64,000 nucleotides of DNA, taken from positions 310,001-374,000 of the forward strand of contig NZ_JAHSPF010000003.1 of assembly GCF_019132875.1 (NCBI RefSeq), written 5' to 3'. The translations under genes were made by a program, and so were the position numbers. The notes beneath the pieces were generated by a model, which saw only the letters and a list, made by a program, of their open reading frames with translations, searched no databases and had not been told where the DNA came from. Below, piece after piece: positions 1 to 8,302 of this stretch. This stretch comes from Erwinia phyllosphaerae (lineage in GTDB: Bacteria > Pseudomonadota > Gammaproteobacteria > Enterobacterales > Enterobacteriaceae). Every line of letters starts with the position of its first letter. The first letter of the stretch is position 1.

Positions 1-339
1 GACGTCGCTAAACGCGGCTTCCTGCTTGCGGGTCGGGTCGCTGACCGCGATTTGATAATCGCCGATACCCAGCATATCGCCATGCTGCAGCAAAATTTGC
101 TTACCGCGCGCCAGCGGCGCATGGTTATGTAAAACCGCAATCACGCTGCCGTGATTGGTCAGGCGGCATTCGCCATTCCCGGCAACGTGAACCACGGCCT
201 GCAGGCGGGAAATGGCACGTTCGCTGTCCGGCAGAACCAGATCGTTATCAACGCTACGTCCTATGGTGCCGCCGGGCGGCACAAAGTCACGGGTCGTCAC
301 GGGCGCGTCGGTTTTACTCTCAATTATGGTAAATCGCAT
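1..339 (-). CDS. FHA-domain protein of the T6SS cluster (TagH-like), partial
   Basis: The first 113 codons of a gene that runs off the left edge. The predicted N-terminus carries a forkhead-associated domain: the GGTIGRS...ND...P turn lies at about residues 23-37 and the ISR motif at about 48-50, the usual phosphothreonine-binding positions. The ATG at 339 is preceded by AGGAAA at a good distance. It follows tagF by 35 nt in the same direction. FHA proteins in type VI secretion clusters work with the PpkA kinase/PppA phosphatase pathway that controls assembly after translation; TagF is the other common regulator of the same apparatus, so the pairing supports the call. The C-terminal part is not visible, so the full architecture is unknown. 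Confidence 0.8.
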   Translation of the reverse strand, partial: MRFTIIESKTDAPVTTRDFVPPGGTIGRSVDNDLVLPDSERAISRLQAVVHVAGNGECRLTNHGSVIAVLHNHAPLARGKQILLQHGDMLGIGDYQIAVSDPTRKQEAAFSDV

Positions 340-374
340 GCGCTTTTCCTGAAAGCCGGGGCCATAAAATAACC

Positions 375-1073
375 CTATTCAAACATGGGTGGATAGAGTC
401 CATGTCGACCCGGCTGCGCGACGGCGGCCGGATCGAATAGCTGTGAAAATAGCTGCGCGGTCAGATTACCGCTGTGTTTATGGCTGGCTAAAGGATAGCC
501 GTCGCTCTGGTTAGTCCACCAGTAGCTGGTATAGCGCATCGGGTCGAAGCGGCTGGCCACCTCATGCCAGGCCAGCGTACAGGGAAGATCCTGATAGCCG
601 ATAACATCCATGATATCTGAACGCCCGGTGTCGGGCTGGGAAAGCGGCGGCAGGTTCAGCAGCGCCTGCTCCAGCTGGGTGGGCGTCAGGGTTTTGGTCA
701 CGGCCTGGTAAAGCGTGTCGCCCAGCGCCTGAAACCAGTCGCCCGAGACGGCCAACTGCGCCGGATGCCAGTGGCTGACCGGCACGCTCTGTAGCGCCAG
801 CAAAGGCCAGCTGCGGCCAACGCGATCGCGCGACGGCAGCAGGCAGCCAATCTGCACGCGCTGCACGCCAAGCGTCGCGGGCAGCGCAAAATTCCAGACC
901 GGCGCACGGCTGAAAAGCTCACTGACTCCGTCGCCATGCTGATACCAGTGCGATAAACCCAGCTGAAACCAGTTTGACCAGCTGGCAACCACGCGCTCAG
1001 GGATGCGGCGCTGCAAAAAATCGCCGGTACCCGGCAGCTTGCCGTACCAACCCAGCTCATTTTTTTCCGGCAT
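375..1073 (-). CDS. tagF: Type VI secretion-associated protein TagF
   Basis: A 232-residue cytoplasmic protein of the TagF family (DUF2094), a post-translational brake on T6SS activity. The hallmark N-terminal segment WYGKLPGTGDFLQRRIP is at residues 9-25. The protein has no signal peptide and the usual length of stand-alone TagF proteins. The ATG at 1073 follows a GGAAGGG ribosome site. It starts 17 nt after the tssM stop and is followed 35 nt later by the FHA gene, so it belongs to the same transcription unit. TagF is known to interact with FHA proteins in Pseudomonas, which fits the neighbour. Identification is by motif and context. Confidence 0.88.
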   Translation of the reverse strand: MPEKNELGWYGKLPGTGDFLQRRIPERVVASWSNWFQLGLSHWYQHGDGVSELFSRAPVWNFALPATLGVQRVQIGCLLPSRDRVGRSWPLLALQSVPVSHWHPAQLAVSGDWFQALGDTLYQAVTKTLTPTQLEQALLNLPPLSQPDTGRSDIMDVIGYQDLPCTLAWHEVASRFDPMRYTSYWWTNQSDGYPLASHKHSGNLTAQLFSQLFDPAAVAQPGRHGLYPPMFE

Positions 1074-1090
1074 GATAATGACCCTTCCGG

Positions 1091-3199
1091 CTAGTTAGTC
1101 GTGACCTGAGACGACGGAGCAAAAACAGCGGCCGTTTTGCCGACGGCGTGGGCGTTATTCAGATCGAGCGCCATTTTTCTCATGATCAACGTATTATCAC
1201 GGGCAAACGGCGACGTCTGGATCTGCCTGTCCAGCAGCTGGCTCAGATGCCAGTCAAGCTGCTGAAGCTGTCGGGTCGTTACGCTGGCGGGCAGCGTACG
1301 CTGTAAATTCTGCATCACCCATCCACGTAAAAATTCACCGTCATAGCTGCGCGGCTGATAGAGCATCTGGTAGGCGCGCAGAGCATTACGGCTGAAATCA
1401 CTGTCTTCGCCTTTATCATTACGCAAGGTCTGCGTGATGTTTTGCGCGACGCGCGGCAGCAGCAAAGTTTTCAGCGCATTCTGATAAAAGCCCTGCGCGG
1501 CCGCGTTAATCTGGTCGCCGCGGTAAAGACCCGCACGCATGCTTAACGGCGGATCTTCCAGCGAAAAGCTGTCGCTCTGCGGCAGGGCCACCAGACTATT
1601 TAAGAAGGGTAGCAGATCCAGGATGCTCCCGTTGTTGTTACGCAACAGCTTCTGCGCCTGCTGGTCTACCGGTGGCAAACGATCGGCAACCTGCTGCAAA
1701 TAGTGCTGATTTTTATAATAGCTGGTACTCCAGAGAAGCGTTGCCAGCAGCAAGGCCAGTCCCACAGACGCGTAGCCTGTCCAGTGTAAAAGACGGTTGC
1801 GGCGCTCCCAGAGCCTGTCGCTGCCCGCCAGGCCGCTTTCCTGAAAAATCAGATCGCTGAGCAGGGAATGGATAAAATAACTCTGGCCTTTATTGGCCGG
1901 GATTGGCGCATTGCGGTGCACGGTATCCCAGCTGGCAATCGAGTGGCTGGACGCCAGCGGCAGCTGTAGCTTGCGCGTCAGCTCGCCCATGATGCGGTCA
2001 AAAGGTAACCCTTCCTGCGTGCCGCTGGTGAAAAACAGCCCGCGCGCCGCCCAGGGCATTTCACCTTTTTCCGGTTTAAAAACGATATCAAGATATTCAG
2101 CCAGCAGCGGACGCAAGGAGGCGAACTCCTGCGGAAAAAGAAAGCAGTCGGCGCGCTGGGTTAAATCGTTTTCCTTCGCCATCTTAACGGATAAGTCGTT
2201 TTGCAGACGCAGCGACAGTTCGCGGAACTGCTGGTCAAACAGCGCGGCCGTAGAGACTTCGCTGGCGCTGTCCGTGCTCCAGGGAAAGGTAAATCCCCAG
2301 ATACGGTCGCGCTGGCTTTTATCCAGCGTGCCGTTATAACTCATAAAGCCTTTCAGCAGATCGGTTTTGGTCACCATGACATAGACCGGAAAATGGATGC
2401 CGGTTTGCTGATGTAGCTCCGCCATGCGGCTGCGCAGGGATTTGGCCTGGGCAATACGAACATCGGCGGAGTCGCTTAACAGATCCGCCACGCTGATAGT
2501 CATAATGACGCCGTTAATCGGCTGGCGGGCGCGATAGCGCTTCAGCAGCTGGATAAACGCCTGCCATTCGCTCGCGTCTCTGGCCCGCTGGCTTTCCTGT
2601 AGGGTATAGCGTCCCGCAGTGTCCAGCAGCACGGCCTCGTTGGTAAACCACCAGTCGCAGTGGCGCGTGCCGCCCACGCCGCGCAGGGCGCTTCTGCCCA
2701 GCGTTTCGCCAAGCGGAAACTCCAGTCCGGAATTAATCAGGGCCGTGGTTTTTCCTGCGCCCGGCGCGCCGACGATGATGTACCAGGGCAGCTGGTAAAG
2801 ATACTGGGAGCTGAAACGCTGTAGCCAGCCACGCTGCCGTTTCTGGCGCTGGCCGGGAAAATGGGTCTTTTTCAGCAGCGTGGCCGCTTCGCTGAACAGC
2901 GCGCTGAGCAGCTCTTCCGCCGCCGCCTGTTCAGCATGCTCGACGCTGAACTGCTGGAGATTATTCAGGAGCTTGTTGTTAAACCAGGCGCGATAGAGCT
3001 GTGGGATCAGCTGGAACAGGATCCACAAAAAGTAGCACAGGCCGATGGCTATCTGACGGTTGATGCTGCTTTCCAGCCAGTGAATGTCGTTGATTGACAG
3101 CAGCGGACCGGCAATCCAGATCAGCGCGCTGAACGCGGTTATGCCAAGAAAGCCCCACAGCAGGCGGCTGGAAAACAGGGTAGTAAATATGGAAGACAT
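1091..3199 (-). CDS. tssM: Type VI secretion membrane protein TssM (IcmF), C-terminally short
   Basis: A 702-residue TssM/IcmF protein. Two membrane helices lie at about residues 12-32 and 50-67. They are followed by the cytoplasmic NTPase-like domain with a P-loop GAPGAGKT at 144-151 and a switch-like DTAGRY. A third membrane helix lies at about 465-488, with a periplasmic part of only about 215 residues. TssM proteins are usually 1,100-1,300 residues, and the missing part is the periplasmic helical region plus the C-terminal beta domain that contacts TssJ. The stop is followed after 17 nt by tagF, so no remnant of the missing part is present here. Its start ATG shares one base with the tssL stop (TGATG). 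The N-terminal half is unmistakable; whether the short protein works is open. Confidence 0.85.
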   Translation of the reverse strand: MSSIFTTLFSSRLLWGFLGITAFSALIWIAGPLLSINDIHWLESSINRQIAIGLCYFLWILFQLIPQLYRAWFNNKLLNNLQQFSVEHAEQAAAEELLSALFSEAATLLKKTHFPGQRQKRQRGWLQRFSSQYLYQLPWYIIVGAPGAGKTTALINSGLEFPLGETLGRSALRGVGGTRHCDWWFTNEAVLLDTAGRYTLQESQRARDASEWQAFIQLLKRYRARQPINGVIMTISVADLLSDSADVRIAQAKSLRSRMAELHQQTGIHFPVYVMVTKTDLLKGFMSYNGTLDKSQRDRIWGFTFPWSTDSASEVSTAALFDQQFRELSLRLQNDLSVKMAKENDLTQRADCFLFPQEFASLRPLLAEYLDIVFKPEKGEMPWAARGLFFTSGTQEGLPFDRIMGELTRKLQLPLASSHSIASWDTVHRNAPIPANKGQSYFIHSLLSDLIFQESGLAGSDRLWERRNRLLHWTGYASVGLALLLATLLWSTSYYKNQHYLQQVADRLPPVDQQAQKLLRNNNGSILDLLPFLNSLVALPQSDSFSLEDPPLSMRAGLYRGDQINAAAQGFYQNALKTLLLPRVAQNITQTLRNDKGEDSDFSRNALRAYQMLYQPRSYDGEFLRGWVMQNLQRTLPASVTTRQLQQLDWHLSQLLDRQIQTSPFARDNTLIMRKMALDLNNAHAVGKTAAVFAPSSQVTTN

Positions 3200-4413
3200 C
3201 AGGATTTCCCCGCGCTGGATTGCACTTCAGGGGCCGGGAACAGGATAATTTCAACCCGGCGGTTGCGCGCCCGGTTTTCGCTGCTGTCGTTAGGCAACAG
3301 AGGATTGCTGTCGCCACGGCCCTCGCTGCGGATCAAATGGCCCGGCTCCAGCATTTGCTGACGCATCAGTGCGCTGATGCTGTGGGCCTGGGCAAGCGAA
3401 TATTCATAGTTAGAAGCAAAATGCGCAAAGCGCACGGGCCGGTTATCGGTGTAAACGCTGACCAGCACGGTGCCTTTGATATTGTCCATGGCCGCCGAAA
3501 CGCGGGTAACGATCGCCCGGCCTTCGGGCAGCAGATCGCTGCCGGAAGGGCCAAAAAGCTTGTCGGCGGCGATAATGACCTTGCTGCCGTTAGCGCCATC
3601 CGCCACGTCAAGCTGGCGCGCGGCGATCAGATCGTCCAGCCTTTGCCGCAGATCCAGCAGCGCCTGGGCGGAGCTGCTGCGGGAAATTTCATTGCCCGGC
3701 AGCGGCGTTTGCCAGATGGCGCGCAGCAGCGGCTCGGCAGCGTTGCCCAGCCGCCAGTTAAGGCCGGAGTAAATCAGGCAGGCGATAAAGGCGGCAACCG
3801 CAATGCTGGCCCACAGCGGCACCGGCGGGCGCCACAGCAGATGCTGGCTGGCCGGGGAGAGCGGCTGCGGCTGCGGCATCTGCGGCTGTTCACCTCGGGT
3901 ATCCGCAATCAGCTGGGCCAGCCGCGTCCTGATGGCGTCACGCTGCAGCCGACCCTGTTCAACCGCGCGATAGCGTCCCTCATAACCTAACAGCAGGCAA
4001 TAATGGATGATCTCGAGCAGCCACAAATGCTGAACCGGCGTCTGGGAGATGCGTGACAGCAGCTGGAAAACCTTTTCGCCACCCCAGCTTTCGTTATGGA
4101 ACGTAACCAGTAAGCCATTGCCGGACCAGACGCCACGCGTACCCCACGGCGTTTGCGCCGCCGCTTCATCCAGCACGCTGCACAGGCAGTAGCGCGCGCC
4201 GATAATCATATCGAACGGCAAACCGGCCTGTTTGCAACGGGCTTCAAACTGACGGATCTCGTCAACCAGCTGTTGACGCAGGCCAGCGGGATCGTCATGC
4301 GTTGCCGCCAGGCGGATCTGCACGATTGCATTCAGCAAAGGCGCAGCCGCAACAAGCAACGGGTTTTCCTGGCTGACAAAGACAGGCGTGTCAGCATGGT
4401 GTTCCAGGGTCAT
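3199..4413 (-). CDS. tssL: Type VI secretion protein TssL with OmpA-like C-terminus
   Basis: A 404-residue TssL/DotU-type protein. The N-terminal cytoplasmic domain (about residues 15-170) holds the family segment with CSVLDEAA and TPWG. One membrane helix lies at about 200-220, and the periplasmic C-terminus (about 270-395) ends in an OmpA-like peptidoglycan-binding domain with the NRARNRRVEI signature. This is the extended TssL that anchors the T6SS membrane complex to the wall. It lies between an SH3-like lipoprotein gene (79 nt upstream) and tssM (overlapping by one base), the normal TssL-TssM order. Confidence is high from the domain layout. Confidence 0.92.
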   Translation of the reverse strand: MTLEHHADTPVFVSQENPLLVAAAPLLNAIVQIRLAATHDDPAGLRQQLVDEIRQFEARCKQAGLPFDMIIGARYCLCSVLDEAAAQTPWGTRGVWSGNGLLVTFHNESWGGEKVFQLLSRISQTPVQHLWLLEIIHYCLLLGYEGRYRAVEQGRLQRDAIRTRLAQLIADTRGEQPQMPQPQPLSPASQHLLWRPPVPLWASIAVAAFIACLIYSGLNWRLGNAAEPLLRAIWQTPLPGNEISRSSSAQALLDLRQRLDDLIAARQLDVADGANGSKVIIAADKLFGPSGSDLLPEGRAIVTRVSAAMDNIKGTVLVSVYTDNRPVRFAHFASNYEYSLAQAHSISALMRQQMLEPGHLIRSEGRGDSNPLLPNDSSENRARNRRVEIILFPAPEVQSSAGKS

Positions 4414-4492
4414 CAGGCTTTACTTTCTCAGCTTTATGGCGTCTGGCAGGCAGGCGCTGGGCAATCTCATCGGAGGTTTAGCCTTCACGGGC

Positions 4493-5020
4493 CTATTCCA
4501 GAATCCAGGTGGCCGTATCGTTATTACGGCAGGCTTTGCTCTGGCCGCCTACGTCAACGCAGACTTTCTTTGTCTTGCGCGGACGGGGGCGATCGCTGCG
4601 CAGCGTCGCGTCGTAGAGATCGCTTTTTACGCCCGCTTTAAAAGGCACATAGCCAATCAGCTGTGGCGATTTTTGCGCGTCCGGCTGCTGGTCCGCTGAC
4701 GGCTCGGCTTCTGCCTCGGCAATAGCCAGCCAGTGATTTTCTACTTCGCCCAGCACCATAAACGGCTTGCCGTTTTCCAGATAGCGCACGACCTTACCGC
4801 CAAAGTCCGGGCTGGTCATAACGGAAGCGTTGTACAGCGCGCGATAGGTTTCATTGACGGGCGTAAAAGATTGCGGCGCATGCACGGCGTGGCGATGCGT
4901 TAGCGCTACGCCATCCACGTTGGACGTAACCAGGGTATCATCCGTCACCGGAGGAGCCGGAGCCTTGCAGGCTGACAGCGTGAGGACTGCCAGCAGGGTT
5001 AACGCGATGCTTGTTTTCAC
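4493..5020 (-). CDS. T6SS-linked lipoprotein with SH3-like domain
   Basis: A predicted lipoprotein of about 175 residues. I chose the GTG at 5020 because it is preceded by GAGGATC at 7 nt and gives a compact lipoprotein signal: VKTSIAL, then LLAVLTLSAC with the cysteine as lipidation site. Reading further upstream adds about 30 residues with no ribosome site. The mature part resembles bacterial SH3 domains (GKVVRYLENGKPFMVLGE, then a second strand set ending IGYVPF) and has a basic tail with two cysteines. It is the first gene of the tssL-tssM-tagF-FHA unit. It is not obviously TssJ, which is a transthyretin-like lipoprotein, although it sits where the outer-membrane lipoprotein would be expected. 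Its role is inferred from context only. Confidence 0.65.
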   Translation of the reverse strand: MKTSIALTLLAVLTLSACKAPAPPVTDDTLVTSNVDGVALTHRHAVHAPQSFTPVNETYRALYNASVMTSPDFGGKVVRYLENGKPFMVLGEVENHWLAIAEAEAEPSADQQPDAQKSPQLIGYVPFKAGVKSDLYDATLRSDRPRPRKTKKVCVDVGGQSKACRNNDTATWILE

Positions 5021-5182
5021 ATTGATCCTCGTGAATATCGTCAGTGGGGACAGCGAAATTCCACTCTTTATGTCCTGAGCGCCCCAGGGCGGTAATGACA
5101 TAAAAATCATTCTGTTTTACAGAAAGATAAAATTTGTATTTAGTCTACATGACGCTTTTGAGAATGGGAACAATTGCGATAG

Positions 5183-5416
5183 TCCTCGCAACATGTTATT
5201 AACGCGACGCGCCCGCAGGCGGCCTTACATTCCCTTAACAGTTTAGCGGAACAATCTGCACGAACTGGCGAAATGACGGCGGCCCTGAGCCAGCTGATCC
5301 ATGAACTACAGCGCGAGCGCGGAGCCAGCAATATCGGGATCTGCTCGCAAGGCAGCCTGTTTGGCAAAGAGCTACCCGACCGGGAGCGAGGTCGTTGCGC
5401 TTTACGACGCAACTAA
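5183..5416 (+). pseudogene. Remnant of NIT-domain (NasR-like) nitrate regulator
   Basis: An open stretch without a start codon, preceded in frame by TAG at 5180. It encodes a segment with LIHELQRERGASNI followed by CSQGSLFGKEL, matching the first helices of the NIT nitrate/nitrite-sensing domain of NasR-type antiterminators. Similarity ends at about 5380, after which the frame runs into sequence complementary to the end of the neighbouring deoR-type gene and stops. Both ends are therefore missing. The break coincides with the edge of the sugar island, which suggests that insertion of the island destroyed an ancestral nitrate-regulation gene. Confidence 0.55.
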
Positions 5417-6193
5417 TACATTGACGCCCAGCGCTTCGAACGCGGCGACGGCCTGCGCAGAGATGCCGCTGTCGGTAATCAAATAGTGGATATTGCTCCA
5501 GTCACAGGGCAGAGCGAACATCGACACCTTGTCGATTTTGCTGGAGTCGGCCACCACGTAGACGGTGCTGGCCGATTTGATCATCGCCGTTTTAACTTTG
5601 ATATCGGTTTCGCTGGGAAAGCTCAGCCCCAGCCTGGGTGAAATACAGGCCGTCGCCAGAAAGAGCTTCTGCGCCAGCACGTTTTCAAAAAAGCTGGCGG
5701 CCTTTTCGCCGGAAGTGGAGAGCGTCGGAAACTTAAAGGTGCCGCCGGTCAGCAGGATATTAATACCCGGCTCGCCACCCAGCTTTAGCGCGATATTCAC
5801 CGCCGTAGTGACCACCGACAGCCTGCGAATATGTCCCAGATACTCAGCGATAGCGGTGGTTGTGGTGCCGGAATCGAAAATTACGGTATCCCCATTTTCG
5901 ATATGCGTAGCCGCCAGCCGGCCAATCGCGGCCTTCTGCTCCAGATGCGTTTGTCTCTCCAGCTGTAGCGCGCCGGTATTTTGCTTGCCGGTCATCAGTG
6001 TTGCGCCGCCATGATAACGCTGTACAAATCCTTCCTTTTGCAGCACGCGTAAGTCGGTGCGAATAGTAGCTTCCGTCAAATCAAAGGCTTCGGTCAGCTT
6101 TTTAACCGTCACGGTGCCATCTTCACGGATCATTTCCAGAATTTTTTCACGTCGCTGTTGCATATCCGCCAGCTGCTCACTTTTGCTTTTCAA
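5402..6193 (-). CDS. DeoR-family transcriptional regulator of the sugar island
   Basis: A 263-residue DeoR/GlpR-type repressor. An N-terminal winged helix-turn-helix (about residues 13-70) contains VKKLTEAFDLTEATIRTDLR and the family's YHGGA hinge. The C-terminal phosphosugar-sensing domain contains FDSGTTTTAIAEYL. Proteins of this family usually respond to a phosphorylated intermediate of the pathway they control. It is divergent from the transketolase-led operon across about 375 bp that hold two inverted copies of a 13-bp motif, so it most likely represses that operon. Its 3' end overlaps the NIT-domain remnant. Confidence 0.88.
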   Translation of the reverse strand: MKSKSEQLADMQQRREKILEMIREDGTVTVKKLTEAFDLTEATIRTDLRVLQKEGFVQRYHGGATLMTGKQNTGALQLERQTHLEQKAAIGRLAATHIENGDTVIFDSGTTTTAIAEYLGHIRRLSVVTTAVNIALKLGGEPGINILLTGGTFKFPTLSTSGEKAASFFENVLAQKLFLATACISPRLGLSFPSETDIKVKTAMIKSASTVYVVADSSKIDKVSMFALPCDWSNIHYLITDSGISAQAVAAFEALGVNVLVAS

Positions 6194-6571
6194 CCGCTAC
6201 TCTCCCTTCGTTTTTTTCTGCGTTTCAGCCCGTTTCAGCGCTCTGTTTACCGCAAATAGTAACCCTGGTTGCAGCCGAATGCGAATTTCGCTATGGCGCA
6301 CTGATTTTCGAATAAAAGTCAAAAGGGCGTATATGACAATCTTTTTTTAAGGCGACGATCCGCTTCCTGACGCCGCTTTTTTAATAATATGCTGATTTTA
6401 TTTACTTTTTATTAAGATCGTTCTTTCCCATTTAAAAGATCGCTTTTGTTTGAAGTTTGAACTGCGCCACATTATGCTTCTTATCGATAGTATATATTTT
6501 TATTCGAAAACCAATGTCGCAGGCCGTTAGCCAAAAGCGGACCTGTCACGCGACCCGGAGCTGAGGTAATG
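6194..6571. promoter_or_regulatory. Divergent control region between deoR-type gene and transketolase operon
   Basis: About 375 bp without a gene, rich in A and T compared with both flanks. TTTTCGAATAAAA stands at 6305-6317 and its exact reverse complement TTTTATTCGAAAA at 6498-6510. The spacing is 180 bp and each copy lies on the side of one divergent gene. TTCG-containing motifs are typical of DeoR-family operators, so these are candidate operators that could be looped. No strong promoter boxes were assigned. Confidence 0.55.
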
Positions 6572-7378
6572 ATGGATTTTCAGGCAATCAAACAGACAGC
6601 GCGCCAGGCCCGGCGTTATGTTCTGCAAATGAATCATCGGGCTGGCAAGGGCCATACGGGTGCCGATCTTTCCGAGGTAGACATCATCTGCACGCTGTTT
6701 ATGGGCGTCATGGACTGCGGGGCGGCCAGGCCGGATCGGGATCGTTTTATTCTCTCCAAGGGTCACGGCGCGGGCGGACTTTACTGCTGCGCGGCGGCGA
6801 TGGGCATGATCCAGCCGGAGGTGTTAACGCAGTTTATGGGCGACGACACGCTGCTGGCCGGGCATCCCATCCGGCAGAAGCTACCGGAGCTGGTGGAGAT
6901 TAACTCGGGCGGTCTGGGACACGGCCTGCCGATTGCGGTAGGGCTGGCGCTGGGCAACCGCCTTGCCGGGCTGGCGCATCGGCGCGTCTTTGTGCTGCTG
7001 GGCGACGGCGAGCTGGCGGAGGGATCCAACTGGGAGGCGGCCATGTCCGCCAGCAAGTTCAAACTCGATAATCTGATTGCCATTGTTGACCGTAACCGCC
7101 TGCAGCTGGCGGGCAAAACGGAAGACATTATGCCGCTGGAGCCGCTGGCGGATAAGTGGCGGGCCTTTGGTTTTGAGGTGCTGGAGTGTGACGGCCACGA
7201 TCCGCAGGCAATAGCCGGTGCGGTCAACCAGCCCGGCAGCGGCAAGCCTCGGGTGATCCTGGCCAATACCGAAAAAGGCCACGGCATCTCCTTTATGGCT
7301 AACGTCCCGGCCTGGCACCATGCCGTGCCTGACGATCAACAGCTGGCTCAGGGGCTGGCGGAACTGGAGGAACAGTAA
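6572..7378 (+). CDS. Transketolase-like, N-terminal (thiamine diphosphate) subunit
   Basis: A 268-residue stand-alone N-terminal half of a transketolase. The thiamine diphosphate motif begins GDGELAEGSNWEAA and closes about 30 residues later with VDRN, with the metal-binding Asp and Asn in place. Early residues include the GHTGADLS substrate-side segment. I prefer the second ATG (6572), which stands 5 nt behind GAGG; an ATG directly before it (6569) is also possible. Its stop overlaps the start of the C-terminal subunit by one base, so the halves are made together. Split transketolases of this kind act on unusual ketose phosphates, for example apulose-4-phosphate, as well as in ordinary pentose metabolism; the substrate here is not known. 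Confidence 0.88.
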   Translation: MDFQAIKQTARQARRYVLQMNHRAGKGHTGADLSEVDIICTLFMGVMDCGAARPDRDRFILSKGHGAGGLYCCAAAMGMIQPEVLTQFMGDDTLLAGHPIRQKLPELVEINSGGLGHGLPIAVGLALGNRLAGLAHRRVFVLLGDGELAEGSNWEAAMSASKFKLDNLIAIVDRNRLQLAGKTEDIMPLEPLADKWRAFGFEVLECDGHDPQAIAGAVNQPGSGKPRVILANTEKGHGISFMANVPAWHHAVPDDQQLAQGLAELEEQ

Positions 7379-8292
7379 TGCAAGACTTACGCGACGCCGT
7401 TATCGCCACGCTGCTTGCAGAGCAGCAGAAAGGCGCAAATCTTAGCGTGATGGTGGCTGACTCCACCTCTACATCAAAAATCGCGCCGTTTGAAAAAGCG
7501 TTTCCACAGCGCGTGATCAACGTCGGCATTGCCGAACAGAACATGGTGGGCATGGCAGCGGGCGTGTCGCTCAGCGGCAGCACGGTCTTTACCGCCAACG
7601 CCGCGCCTTTTCTGTTTGCCCGCGCCAACGAGCAGGTAAAAAACGATGTCTGCTACACCGACACCAACGTCAAAATGCTGGGTCTGAACGCCGGGTTTGC
7701 CTATGGTCCGCTTGGTGCAACGCACCACTGCACCAATGATATCGCCATTGCCCGTACCTTTGGCAATCTACAGGTTTTTGCCCCGGCCGATGCCGTGCAG
7801 GCCAGCGCCGTGACCCGTCACGCTATCTATCATCCTGGCCCGGTTTATATCCGGATGGACAGCGACAAGCTACCGCTGCTGCACGATGAAAGCTGGCGCT
7901 TTGTCCCCGGCAAGCCGGAGGTGTTACAGCAGGGCGAAGAGACGGTGGTGTTCTGCCTGGGCACGCTGGCCCACGAGGCGCTGGCAACCGAAGAAAAAGG
8001 GATGACGGTGGTGTCGCTGCCGTCACTGTGGCCGCTGGACGAGGCGGCGGTGGTCAAGCTGATCGCCAGCCACCGTCAGGTCATCACCATGGAAGAACAC
8101 ACGCTAAGCGGCGGGCTGGCCAGCATTATCGGCGAGCTGATGCACAAGCATGCGCTGCACCAGCGCTTTGTTCCGCTGGGCATTCCCGCTTACGCCTTTA
8201 CCCACAGCAGCTCCAGAGCCGCGCTGCGCCGCCAGTTCAATATCGATGCGCAAGGGTTGCTTGCGGCATTACAACAGACCGTTGCTGCCTGA
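7378..8292 (+). CDS. Transketolase-like, C-terminal subunit
   Basis: A 304-residue stand-alone C-terminal half of a transketolase: the pyrimidine-binding domain (with VINVGIAEQNMVGMAAG, which carries the catalytic Glu) followed by the transketolase C-terminal domain (about residues 180-300). The ATG shares one base with the stop of the N-terminal subunit (TAATG). Together the two proteins should form an active heteromeric enzyme that transfers a two-carbon unit from a ketose phosphate. It is followed by an SDR dehydrogenase 10 nt downstream. The start and family are clear; the physiological donor is unknown. Confidence 0.88.
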   Translation: MQDLRDAVIATLLAEQQKGANLSVMVADSTSTSKIAPFEKAFPQRVINVGIAEQNMVGMAAGVSLSGSTVFTANAAPFLFARANEQVKNDVCYTDTNVKMLGLNAGFAYGPLGATHHCTNDIAIARTFGNLQVFAPADAVQASAVTRHAIYHPGPVYIRMDSDKLPLLHDESWRFVPGKPEVLQQGEETVVFCLGTLAHEALATEEKGMTVVSLPSLWPLDEAAVVKLIASHRQVITMEEHTLSGGLASIIGELMHKHALHQRFVPLGIPAYAFTHSSSRAALRRQFNIDAQGLLAALQQTVAA

Positions 8293-8302
8293 GGAGGCAA
8301 GG

